Source: Vandiemenella viatica | Taxonomy: Eukaryota > Arthropoda > Insecta > Orthoptera > Morabidae | NCBI GenBank assembly: GCA_031002005.1 | Contig: CM061920.1 | Location: 110,660,095 to 110,724,094, forward strand | Direction: 5' to 3' | DNA length: 64,000 bases | In this document: piece after piece, positions 45,489-56,600 of the stretch | Layout of the letters: every line of letters starts with the position of its first letter | Position numbering within the stretch: the first letter of the stretch is position 1 | Notes under the pieces: generated by a model | The model's input: only the letters and a program-made list of their open reading frames with translations | The model's database searches: none | What the model was told of the DNA's origin: nothing | Made by a program: the position numbers and the translations under genes

Positions 45489-46248
45489 TCTTATATATAT
45501 ATATAAAAATAGACGTGTGTTTGCCTATATTTCAATTTTCAGCCACCACTACACAGCACAGATCACTGGTGTTTGTGTGTGGAAGTAGCATGGAGTTTCA
45601 TGTTGTGCACAACGTTCGCCGAATGCCGATAGCTGTGGTGATGTGGGAGATATGACGGTTAAAATTGGTCGATGCAGGGCATTTTCATATTTCGACCAAA
45701 GACTTGTGTATCGTTATACTTCTCTTTTCTGCCACAACTACATAAGATAGATCATTGTTGTTTGTGTGTGGTAATAACATCGAATCTCCCATCGTGCAGT
45801 ATGGTGGTTATATATCGGTAGCTATGGGGGTGTGGGAGATATGGTGGTTGAAAGTGGTCGACCTGCGGCACTTTCATATTTCTACGTATGCGTGATGGTG
45901 TATCACTTTTCAGCCTAAACTATCTAGCGCATGTCGCTGGTGTTTGTGTGTGTTGGTAACACAGAGCCACCCATCCATCGATCACAACGTTGGCCGAATT
46001 TCGGTAACTATGGGAGTGTGGGAGATAGGGTGGTTGAAAGTGGTCGATCAAGGATATTTTCATATTTCGACTAAAGATATATGTGTCCGTATATTTTACT
46101 TTGCTGCCTGAACTACATAGCGCAGATGACTGGCGTTTGTGTGTGGCAATAGCATCGAATCTTCCATCGTGCTCTATGATGGTTAGATGTCGGTAGCTGT
46201 AAATCAAAATTCTTTAAAAACACGAACGAAGTAGTGGGCACCAGCTAG
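45489..46248 (+). mobile_element. Non-autonomous Helitron (760 bp)
   Basis: It starts TCTTATATATATATATAAAA after an A. It ends 'gaagtagtgggcaccagCTAG' followed by T. TC...CTRR ends inserted between A and T, with an AT-rich 'TCTTATATATA' start followed by 'gtgtgtttg', are the Helitron signature in insects. The usual GC-rich 3' hairpin is weak here. The interior is built from tandem repeats (separate entry). No Rep/helicase gene is present, so it depended on an autonomous relative. Confidence 0.75.
45569..46200 (+). repeat. Tandem repeat of about 188 bp inside the Helitron
   Basis: The marker 'gtttgtgtgtgg' (or 'gtgtgttgg') occurs at about 45569, 45757, 45939 and 46134, spacing 182-195 bp. Each unit then has 'cat(c)gtgc', 'tcggtagctatggg', 'gtgtgggagatat', 'ggttgaaagtggtcga', 'attttcatatttcgac' and 'ctgccacaactacata'. 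About 3.5 diverged units are present. Internal minisatellites are known from Helitron-derived families such as DINE-1. Confidence 0.85.
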
Positions 46249-46415
46249 TACTTAAAACATGAAAGACACACCGGTTGTGTCATTACAGTTGCTATGCTTT
46301 TCCAGTACATAACTCAACTTTTAGTGAATTTTGTAAGTTGCAGGATTTAAAAAATACTTTTTCATTCGCATGTAGAACTCAAAAATCAATTCCGATATTA
46401 ATGTCCCCCAAGCTA

Positions 46416-47826
46416 CACTCCTGGAAATTGAAATAAGAACACCGTGAATTCATTGTCCCAGGAATGGGAAACTTTATATACACATTCCTGGGGTCAGATA
46501 CAACACATGATCACACAGACAGAACCATAGGCACATAGACACAGGCAACAGAGCATGCACAATGTCGGCACTAGTACCGTGTATATCCTCCTTTCGCAGC
46601 AATGCAGGCTGCAATTTTCCCATGGAGACGATCGTAGAGGTGCTGGATGTAGTCCTGTGGAACGGCATGCCAAGCCATTTCCACCTGGCGCCTCAGCTGG
46701 ACCAGCGTTCGTGCTGGACGTGCAGACCGCGTGAGACGACGTTTCATCCAGTCCCAAACATGTTCAATGGGGGACAGATCCGGAGATCTCGCTGGCCAGG
46801 GTAGTTGACTTACACCTTCTAGAGCACGTTGGGTGGCACGGGATACATGTGGACGTGCATTTTCCTGTTGGAACAGCATGTTCCCTTGCCGGTCTAGGAA
46901 TGGTAGAACGATGGGTTCGATGACGGTTTGAATGTACCGTGCACTGTTCAGTGTCCCCTCGACGATCACCAGAGGTGTACGGCCAGTGTAGGAGATCGCT
47001 CCCCACACCATGATGCCTGGTGTTGGCCCTGTGTGCCTCGGTCGTATGCAGTCCTGATTGTGGCGCTCACCTGCACGGCGCCAAACACGCATACGACCAT
47101 CATTGGCACCAAGGCAGAAGCGACTCTCATCACTGAAGACGACACGTCTCCATTCGTCCCTCCATACACGCCTGTCGCGACACCACTGGAGGCGGGCTGC
47201 ACGATGTTGGAGCGTGAGCGGAAGACGACCTAACGGTGCGCGGGACCGTAGCCCAGCTTCATGGAGACGGTTGCGAATGGTCCTCTCTGATACCCCTGGA
47301 GCTAATTTGCCGGGAAGTGGCGGTGCGGTCCCCTATGGCATTGCGTAGGATGCGACGGTCTTGGCGTGCGTCCGTGCGTCGCTGCTGTCCGGACCCAGGT
47401 CGACGGGCACGTGCACCTTCCGCCGACCACTGGCGACAACATCGATGTACTGTGGAGACCTCGCGCCCCACATGTTGAGCAATTCGGCGGTACGTCCACC
47501 CGGCCTCCCGCATGCCCACTATACGCCCTCGCTCGAAGTCCGTCAACTGCACACACGGTTCACGTACACGCTGTCGCGGCATGCTACCAGTGTTAAAGAC
47601 TGAGATGGAGCTCCGTATGCCACGGCAAACTGGCTGACACTGACTGCGGCGGTGCCCAACCGCTGCGCAGCTAGCGCCCTTCGACGGCCAACACTGCTGT
47701 TCCTGGTGTGTCCGCTGTGCCGTGCGTTTGATCATTGCTTGTACAGCCCTCTCGTTGTGTCCTGAGCAAGTATGGTGGGACTTACACACCGGCGTCAATG
47801 TTTTCTTATTTCAATTTCCAGGAGTG
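46416..47826 (-). mobile_element. Tc1/mariner-type transposon, copy 2 (1,411 bp)
   Basis: Both ends are intact (CACTCCTGGAAATTGAAATA and its inverted copy) with TA on each side (46414-46415, 47827-47828). It is in the same orientation as copy 1 and exactly 11 bp shorter. That equals the single deletion near 47298-47303, so there is no other net length difference. It is non-autonomous because of a frameshift and a catalytic substitution. Confidence 0.95.
46571..47582 (-). pseudogene. Tc1-type transposase, frameshifted and D-to-E (copy 2)
   Basis: From ATG 47582 (MPRQRVREP...) the frame is open through the helix-turn-helix region to about 47300, where an 11 bp deletion relative to copy 1 shifts it. 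The remaining 240-odd codons are open in the shifted frame to the stop at 46571. The stops seen in copy 1 are absent here. The first catalytic aspartate (FSDESRF, 47129-47131) and the glutamate (IEHVW, 46763-46765) are kept. The second aspartate is glutamate (FQQENARPH; codon 46862-46864, GAC to GAA). Two independent defects therefore disable this copy. Confidence 0.93.
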
Positions 47827-47968
47827 TATTTTAGGTTATCTGTCTACTTCTGACAGTGGGCATTCTCTAAAGTTCCTGACAGATCTGTCGTATGCATCGA
47901 ATCCTTGGGCTTGGTTGAAGTGTGTTGTAGAGCTCGCCATGCAGCCGATCAGCACGCGCCACCGGTTT

Positions 47969-48278
47969 AGGGGGCGTCCATTAATTACGTGACGTGAAAT
48001 GGGGGTGGGGGGTCGACTGAAATCTCACGTAAGGTTTTGAAATTCTTGAAGGAGAGTGGAGCTAAAAAAAAAAGTCCTCAAACGACTCGGATATCGACAT
48101 TAGGGGTGGGGGAGGGGGGTATAAGGTCTAGAAGTAACGCGGATACCGTCCTTAGGTGGGTATAACAGCCCTCGGAAGCAAAAGAGCTAAAAAAAAGGCT
48201 TAAAAAACTACTAGGTTGATCAGCAGGGAGGGGGGTCCGGAATTCCGGAAAAACACCCACTTAATTAATGGACTCCCT
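47969..48278. mobile_element. C-tract foldback (TTACGTGAG type), copy 4, TTA duplication
   Basis: The left end is GGGGGCGTCCATTAATTACG; the right end, read inward, is AGGGAGTCCATTAATTAAG. TTA flanks both sides (47966-47968, 48279-48281). The interior has 'gagctaaaaaaaaaagtc', G runs and 'ccggaattccggaaaaacac'. It lies only about 140 bp from Tc1 copy 2. Confidence 0.85.
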
Positions 48279-48281
48279 TTA

Positions 48282-51200
48282 ACCCTGCCACCTCCCCACC
48301 ACGTTACCTAGTGTCATTTCAGCTACCCGGGCGTTTGATCTTTACTGACCAGGCTACGGATAGAGGAGAGCCATCCCTGACAGAACAGGCGGGACGCTTC
48401 CCACAGCCTGCTATTGATTGCTGGCCCGGCCTGGACGGCAAATACACGCGCCGTGGGAAACTAGCTTAATAAAGATTCGGAATCGCAGGCTTTTTCTATG
48501 TGCTACAAACGTTTTTGATGTTAGCGAAAATATTGAAGGAATGCTCTGAAGTAAAAAGGCCTAAATGTAACTGGAAGAAAAACTGAAACATAAATACCAG
48601 AATCTACTCCTCTCGGCAGTCTAAAACTGCCCATTTGTCTTGCAACATTCCATACAATTTTGGGACATTTAAGATCAAATTTCATTCCAGAAACAGCCAA
48701 CTACAACACACCAATAACCAAATAGGATCAGATGAATAAAAAAACACAAATCCTTAAAACTCTCAAAACTGGAAGTTTATGCGAACGCACATATTATTTA
48801 CACATACTTATTTAAAAATTAGAATGTAGCGTTTTGAATCACTGCAATCACACTCGGCAGAACAATGACTGATTTCACAATTCATACATATGATAGAATA
48901 CTTCAGTGCACTCTTACATAGTGTAACAACTGAAATATCTATTGTACTTCACCGGTATAAGTATTATGATAACAGAGGAAAATTGCAAGTAATATACGTA
49001 ATGTCTTAAAGCGGCTTTGAGTATTTGTAACATGTTTATGTGAGAAGCTAATGGCCGCAATCAAAAAGAATTTGTTAGAATATTTTTAGTAGCTCTTCTA
49101 AAATTTGAATTTTTATAAATTTTGAACTACCAGAGGACTACTAGAGGAGTTTTATGAAGCGCAGTTACCTGTTTCATCGGGGATACATAAAGTGTTTGTG
49201 AATGCAAAAGTTTTATCTGAACTCCAGCTGCGGTGAATAAATAATCCTAAAAGAATGTGTGAACTGTAGTATGAAGGTCGAGCAATTATTGTGACATTCT
49301 TTTTTACTGTACTGTTCTGGCATTTCGTTTTGACTGAGTCTGATTTTGGTCCACAGGTCGTACTGATGGCTTGAGCAATTGACCCGCTGTGTTCAGGCCC
49401 GCCACCAACATTACGTAAGTGTCTGCACACAAATGCACAGCTCTACATCAAGAAATGTTTGTTACATGGATTAGAGACTTGCTCAGTTTTTGACAGTATC
49501 GCCAAATTATTTTAAATTTACCGTGCTCTCCTCTGTACACATTTATAAGCTTTAATTAACATAATTCTTTGTTGATGAAGAGGGCAGATTGAGAACTCGA
49601 GATTAAAGAATATTCCATCTTTGGTAATCTTGAAGTATGTTTTTGTAAATCATGCAGAATGCCGGATCGGAACCCCAAAATAATACAATGATATTTTGCC
49701 TCTAACCTATCCACTTTGTGACACCAGCAAAACACTAATGCTGAAACGCATTTTTTGCAACCCACAAATAGCGTCTACTTTATACTTATTTTTTGGAACT
49801 ACATAAAAACAATTTTCATTTTATTCGATAGCCATCACCATATTTATAACACGGCGCATTGATGTTCAATTTGTGCTACTTTTTAATTAAATTTTATCTC
49901 TCTGGATAGTTTTTTGTATAGTTTGTTTATTCTAGTGCTATGGATAAAAATATAGACAAAAGTGGCTCAATTAAAAAAATCACTGCAGTGTACGATAAAT
50001 ATTCATCAAAAGTTAATATATGAAATCTAGTATAATAAACAATAAAGTAGAATAATACGCCTGCCTAGAGCTTTTTACATCGTTTAGTGACGGCGAAAAC
50101 TACAACCCTGTGACACGTTAGCCGTTTGTACAGAAATAAAGGAATATAAGAAGAATTAGTTTCTCAAAAAGGAGGAAAGAAAATATAAATTAATAAAGCA
50201 ATTAAGACAGCAGGGCCATAAATCCCAACATACTGAATGGGAACAATAATAACCAATGGTGATGAAAACTTCAGATCTCAATCCTAATATTTTTGATCAA
50301 AACGTATTCCACATGATTCTCAATCCAGGCGGTGACTGCTTAGCACACCCAACATTTCTATTTCACAACCAACTCTGGAATAATCGGTGAGGAATTTTTT
50401 AATTGGTGATTTTTGAGGCTCCTTCATTAAATTCTAGAAAAGTGGACATATTTCTTGCTCTACATTTCAGTATTTTCCATTCTCATGATAGACCGGACCA
50501 CATTCTGTTCCTCAAATGTGGCAAGGGTCAATGCACCGTGCACTATAAAAGGACCACTTTCTCTGGAATGGAAAAATATCGGCGATTGGTCGTGACGTCG
50601 GTGGCCCCAATCCGAACGGTGATTCCGGTTGAAATTCTTATCACATTCCATCAACAGGCCTCTAGCTGACGTCACCAGCCATTTCAGTGCAGACTGCCTG
50701 ACTTGCATCGTGTTCACGCTGCCAAGGCGCTGATAACTGAAATGCAAGAATCTTCTCCTCTGTATGCATCCTCTTGCAGCTTGCATCTAAATTGGGCTGG
50801 CATTCATCAGTAACACAAAAAACCAATAAATAAAAATTTAATCACTGATGCTACAAAAGCAAAACATTTCGAATTCACGTCAGATATAACCCACTGTTTC
50901 CAATTTCTCCATTGATTTCTCTTATTTCTTGACACTTTTTTCTTCAAGATTTCTTGGTTGAATTTCTAAAACAGTACGAAACCACTGATATACTTGTTGT
51001 GCTATTCCACAGCTTCAGCTACAGCCAGATGGTTTTGACTGCACTGGAATACCTCTTACTTTTATCCTGTTGGAAGGTAGTGCAGTTGTTTTAGTATAAG
51101 TTGGCTTTGGTGTTCATATAGTGTTGAAAAATTGTCCTCTTGGTCCGTTCTAGCACATAACTGTGCGCAGTGTGTTTCACTTGTTATGTCCGTTGGTTTT

Positions 51201-51904
51201 TCCTATTCAATATAAGTTTGTGTAGTTTCCTGAACCTGTCTAATTTCCCTAATTCTGCTAATTGCTCAGTGACTTTGTTCCATTTTTCTTTACTATAAGT
51301 AATATCGAGTTCAGATTATTTTAGTTCCAAGTGAAATCTTAATAATCTGGTTGAAGAATCCTCAGCACTAAATATCCAAAGAAGGTAATTTGTGAACTTT
51401 CTTCTAAAAACATACGTTCTTGTACCCTATACCCGTTTCCACCCCGTGTCGTACAGTTCGGGTTTGTCTATTTGAAAGTATGCCGTCAGTTTGGCAGATA
51501 TCTATTTGAACACCTATCGTGGTAGAATCTTCTAACGGCATAGTTTCATTACAACAGTGAATTCAAGGGAAATGGTTGCAAATTAGTCAACACGTAGCTG
51601 TCAGGACGCCTCAGGGGCGCAGATCAGGGTCATCTGAAGATTTTCCTTATTTGGTTGACAACTTCTGCTGACGCGCCAGGCTAGAACGTGTCTCGCGAAG
51701 TAAACAAAACACTCACTGGGTTCCTTGCATCACACACAACCTCCCCCCGACAGGCGTCCCTCACTCAACTCTCCTGAAATCAAATTAATGACACCAGACT
51801 TTCAGATACCGCCCTTGTTGCCTACTTTAGATACAAAAAACACTGCAAGATTATTAACTTCCATTTCGTATTTAACCTTAAACAGTGCAGAGCATCTTTC
51901 CTAT
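48282..51904. other. Long spacer; no gene confirmed
   Basis: A GC-richer block (48300-48470) contains the near-palindromic 'ggcccggcctgg' and may be an unrecognised repeat. At 50541 'cactataaaagga' looks like a TATA box, but no initiator-plus-ORF follows. The rest is AT-rich. Confidence 0.4.
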
Positions 51905-52312
51905 GGGGACATCCATAAATTACGTGAGGTGTTTTTCCGGATTTACGGACATCCCCCCCCCCCCTCTGGTAAGATTTCGTGAGATCTGGCCGTACACCCC
52001 CCTCCCCCTCTGGTGAGATCTGTTCCGTGTGAACCCCCCCCCCCCCCCTAGTAATCGCCCTCGATACTTTTGGAGACTTTTTTTTTAGGTCTCACCCTTC
52101 ATAATCTGGTCCCAAACCCACTTTTAGCCGAAATACCACCTAAAGTCGACATTCCCGCAATTTGTAGACCTTTTTTTTTAGCTCTACGGTCCAAATTTTT
52201 TTTCCCAAAACCTCATGTGAGATTTCCGTAGAACCCCCCCCCCCCCCCCTTGGTGAGATTTCGTCGTAACCCCCCCCCCCTATTTCACCTCACGTAATTA
52301 ATGGATGCCCCC
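51905..52312. mobile_element. C-tract foldback (TTACGTGAG type), copy 5
   Basis: The ends are GGGGACATCCATAAATTACG and, read inward, GGGGGCATCCATTAATTACG. TAT (or CTAT) flanks both sides. It is the longest and best preserved of the short family. Four C runs alternate with 'gtgagatttcgtgagat' and 'tttagctctacggtcc'. Confidence 0.87.
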
Positions 52313-53504
52313 TATGACAACTGTTCTAATTTTTTTTACTCAGTTCTTAAACGTCAACTATAACAGTGTAACAAACTAGGAGCACATTGCGGAACTGTTA
52401 TGCTCTCTTTTGATGTGATGTGATGTTGACAAATGACAATATCAGACTGCGTTTGGTTTCATTTTATAGACGGTGTTTTTGTCTGACAGTAGATATAACT
52501 GACCAACTGCCAGTTTTATTTTTATAGTTTTACTATCTTATTCCACAGGCCGATTTGATAGAAATTTGAAAGTCCGGCAGGGAAATAGTTGTTCTTTGGT
52601 GTGCCGGCCGGGTCACGCCTCCCAGACGCTCTACTCTCTCAGCCTCACATGTAGCGTGTGCTTTGAAACTTCTTGATCTGCCCTCCTTCACACTACTTGA
52701 TGTGCAGTGCCGCATCTCTGCTCTTCTGCGGCTTCACATCTGTTGTTGTGACTCGCGTTTCTCACTGCCTTACATCTCCCCTCTCTGTTCGGATACGGCT
52801 TCAGTTTCCTCACTGGCGATATCCCTGTCTGCTTTCAGCCAGACCTTCGATAACAACCGCTGTTTCTAACGCTGAAAATCCTGTTCTCGAGGCGCTCTAC
52901 AGCAAAGTTCAGCGAATTCTCGCGGGGCTGTAGAAAATAGAGCGTTGTTCGCAGCCTAAGAAACAAGCTATGTCGCAATTGAATATTGTACTAGAGATCA
53001 TTAGATTTTTGTAAAATGTTGTTATGTGGGCAAAGTGAAAAAGTACGTAGCTTAGTGGGCATGCGTTGGGGCAAATACCTTAAAACAGTGTTAGAAGAAT
53101 AGCAGCCATCTCAGAACAAACAGCCAAGGAGAGAATACAATCAGAAGTAGAAAGCTTGCAATTTCAAACATCGATCCAGAACTCGGATGCTATGCTATGT
53201 ACATGGTGCATAGCGTTTTATGAAACTGATTTTTACTCCTAAATAATACCTACTAGTGTCGCTGGAAAAAAATCTTGATTATTCGATGCGAAAATAGTTG
53301 ATTACTTTCCAAACAAACATTCCAGTAAATTCGGTGTGTAAACGAAGCCATTCATTAGAGATAGGGAATTCGTATTCGGGGCTAAATTGCACCTGATAGC
53401 GCCTTCTGACAAGGAAGTAACTTGTACACATTTTAGTAACCAGCACTAGGAAACGAGGGAGCAAAGGGAACTGTTGTATTACACCCAGTCTTATCCTCAA
53501 GTTG
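52313..53504. other. Spacer
   Basis: A pyrimidine-rich, GC-richer stretch (52660-52930) is open in two overlapping frames, neither with a recognised domain. No gene is called. Confidence 0.4.
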
Positions 53505-53680
53505 ATTACATTATCAGAAGGACGCGGTTTCAAATCCCCATCGCGCCATCAGATTTCAGTTTTCCATGGTTTCCCAGTATAATTGCAGGCGATGTTGCTT
53601 CGAAAGGCCATGACCGAATTCGTTATTGTTCCTTCCCCCCAGTCCTTCCCGGCCTCTAAATGTAGGACTTCAAGCGTAAA
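53505..53680 (+). mobile_element. tRNA-headed SINE, copy 5 (5'-truncated)
   Basis: It retains the B-box region 'ggtttcaaatcccca', 'ccatcagatttcag', 'ttttccatggtttccc', 'gaaaggccatgaccgaattc' and 'cccagtccttcccggcctct', in the order of the 13593 copy. The A-box head is lost. Confidence 0.78.
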
Positions 53681-56600
53681 AACTGACAGGAGTTTTCCAT
53701 AACAATAGCTAATGGTCATGTTTATGAAAGTTAATATTATCGAAAATGATGTATTTGTAGTGCCAAATATATTCCAGAGAGGTACGCAAAACATAATGAA
53801 AACGGAGGTACAACTAGTCCTACATTGTTGCTCAGGATTTAAAGAATAATGACGCACAAAATCTACTCGAAGAACTCCGAAACGATAAAGTAAAGAGCTG
53901 GAGAAAACAAACAATGAATCACATTCTTCCGAACACGAGTTAAATCACAAGATTGATGCTTTACAAAGCTAGATATTTTGATGTCAGGTTTTACAAAACT
54001 GTAGGACTGATGTAGACTCTTGAGTATGAGCTTATTACTTCAAGGGGGAATGAAGTGAATATTAAATAATCAAGCTTCAGTATTTAAATTGGCAGACAGT
54101 GTTAAGTCAGTGAAATGTTGCTTAAGTTTTAACACAAAGCTGGGACACTAAAAAGTAATCATCATTTCTCAAAACTGAACTAGGATGCAACTACCTTTTC
54201 ACTGTAGAAAGTTTTTCACCTCTCGTTGATATGAAAGATATGATACCGGTTACAGTTGGTAAAGTTTAGCATATATTTCCTTTATAAGATATTAGTCGCT
54301 ATTCGTACGCGGTAATTATATTTTACTATAATTTTGCCTTGACGTTTAGTGGAAGCTCGTCTTTACTACTTTTGCCTACCCAGTTCGGAATGTATTTCTG
54401 TATGAACTCGTCCTTTCACATTCATCTGTTACAAACCCCTGTTAATTCACGTTCTCGTTAGCCAGCTGTTTTTCATTGCATGTATGATGTGTTTAATCGC
54501 ATGCATGTGTTTTATTGTTAATGTAACATTTTTAATTTGACAAAATAAGTCACCGATACATCAATAAGGGACAAAACTTGACAGTAATTAAAAACAAAAA
54601 ACATCCGTTTGCTTTTTATTTTTGAAGATTGCACTATGGGTCGGCGTTGTCCTCGTCGTTGGGAATGCTGCGCGCGCAGGTGCCGGCTCACGGTATTGAG
54701 GAGCTCCCGTTTGTCCAGTGGCTTTCCCCGGTCCACTTACTGCCTGCTTTCAGCCTTCTCCACAATTATTAGTACACGACCAAGGTCAGACGACCACGTG
54801 CCACTAGCACGTGGTGAGCTTGCGCCGAGCTGTCCATCCCCTGCCATTGCTAATGCAACTGTCGAAAAACGAGAAGTAACTTTACACACGAGAGATAACC
54901 AATTTAAAAAATTAACAAGGACTAACGAATCTTACAATTCGACAACTGGTATCGGTACTCGGAAGTACGATAACAACTGCTTTCTTAGAGTCTCTGAGAT
55001 GTTACATCCTCCAAAGCCAACAAAGTCTGTAGCTTCAAAGCATTGTCCTTGAGCGGAATGTATTCATGCGTCATAAAGCATACGGTGAGTCAATAGCTAA
55101 GCGATTCCCTACTCGCCATTCAGGCCAGTTAAGTGTCACACACTCAACATAACGGCAGCAGGAACACGACTTGTCTTGTAATTTACGTGTGTATCGTTTG
55201 AAATACAGGAACCTTTTCGACTTCTTGTACGTACAAATCCAATATACCGTATAGTGATGGAGCCGCGGGGGAATATTAATATCAGTACAGTTAGCTAACG
55301 ACTGACGTTTGCCTGGTATTAAGTATCTGGACCTTTACGAAAGAACATAATAATGCAACTAGGCCGGAAATCTGCAGTCATATCCTACATTTTATGAACA
55401 GCATTTAAACCTTAAGAGTTATTAGAAAAACTGTTAAATAAGCTTAATAACTGGCATGATATGTGCTATATTCGATATCCTGTCGTAAGCAGTTACCCGT
55501 CCACAATGACAAGTCCTTCCTGCCTTCTGCTGTGTTAAATTTCATGTTACTTTGTGTGGTATTTATTTGATTGCGATGGTGCGCGTAGTGGTTATGTGGA
55601 AAGAAGTGAACTGATAAAACCCGGTACAAGCTGGTTCAACATGACTCTTCCGACAGAAAGCTGAAGAAGAGCAAAGTTTTACATGCTCGTCCGACGGACG
55701 AATTACATCGACAGTATTGTATGGCCTTACTACATACGCACTGCTATAAAATCTATCCGCGGGCTGGTGATCACAAATCGTGTGCATCACCTCTCCCGTA
55801 GTGGTGGCGGAATCCTGAATGATGAAAATTACTGCTCTCTCCGCAGCCAGACTACCAGCCCTAGGAAGACATTCCTGATAGATAGGTGTCTCGGCCAACG
55901 GAGCAGGATAAAGCCAAACACTTTTTTTCATGAAATTTGACTTCTAAGAAAGATAACAACATTTTAAAGTCAATATTATATTTATTTGAGAGTAAAGTAC
56001 CAACTACGAATTTAAGCTGCAAATCTTAGGTTTTCCTTAAATTTTGTAATGTTATGTTATTAAGTAAAATAGTACTACGTGTTTTGTCTGGTTAGTGGTT
56101 ATAAAACTTGAACTATTTCCGTCTAGAAGATACAACTTGTTGCACAGTTTTGTATAAACTTGTTAATCAGCAGCTGGGTAATAAATACCATATTCAGAGC
56201 CAGCAAGGCGAAATATGATTTAAATGCTGTCTCGTTTTTCAAACTCAAATTTAGAGTTCCGAAAAAAGCACATACCTGTCAGTTTTCTTGAAAATCTGAC
56301 AAATATAAATATCACAATAGATGAAATTTGAATTTACGTATCAGTATATGGATCTTGATTCGAAATTCTTTTTCTGTCCATCGAAAAACGTGTACACCCA
56401 GGAAATTGAAATGTGTAGATGGAATCTTGTACGATTTTCGAACCTTATAGTATTATGCGAAAGGCATTCAAGGTGGTTGACAGCTCAAGGAAGGTTCGTC
56501 TATGTAGACCAGAGAATATGTCACAATCGAAAGATTTCAACATTGCTAGCCCTTGAGCATAATAAAACTTTAATTAAAGGTTGTGTAGGTGGAGGTATTT

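Noticed and set aside
50541..50560. TATA-box-like 'cactataaaagga' as a promoter
   Set aside because: TATA-like words are expected often in AT-rich DNA; no transcript start, ORF or exon follows.
8484..52312. C-tract foldback repeats as CRISPR-like arrays
   Set aside because: The repeats are dispersed inverted-end elements in eukaryotic DNA, not regularly spaced direct repeats with unique spacers.
54518..54736. Minus-strand frame DRGKPLDKRELLNTVSRHLR as a host exon
   Set aside because: An in-frame TAA lies immediately upstream, there is no pyrimidine-rich acceptor, and the overlapping plus-strand frame is longer.
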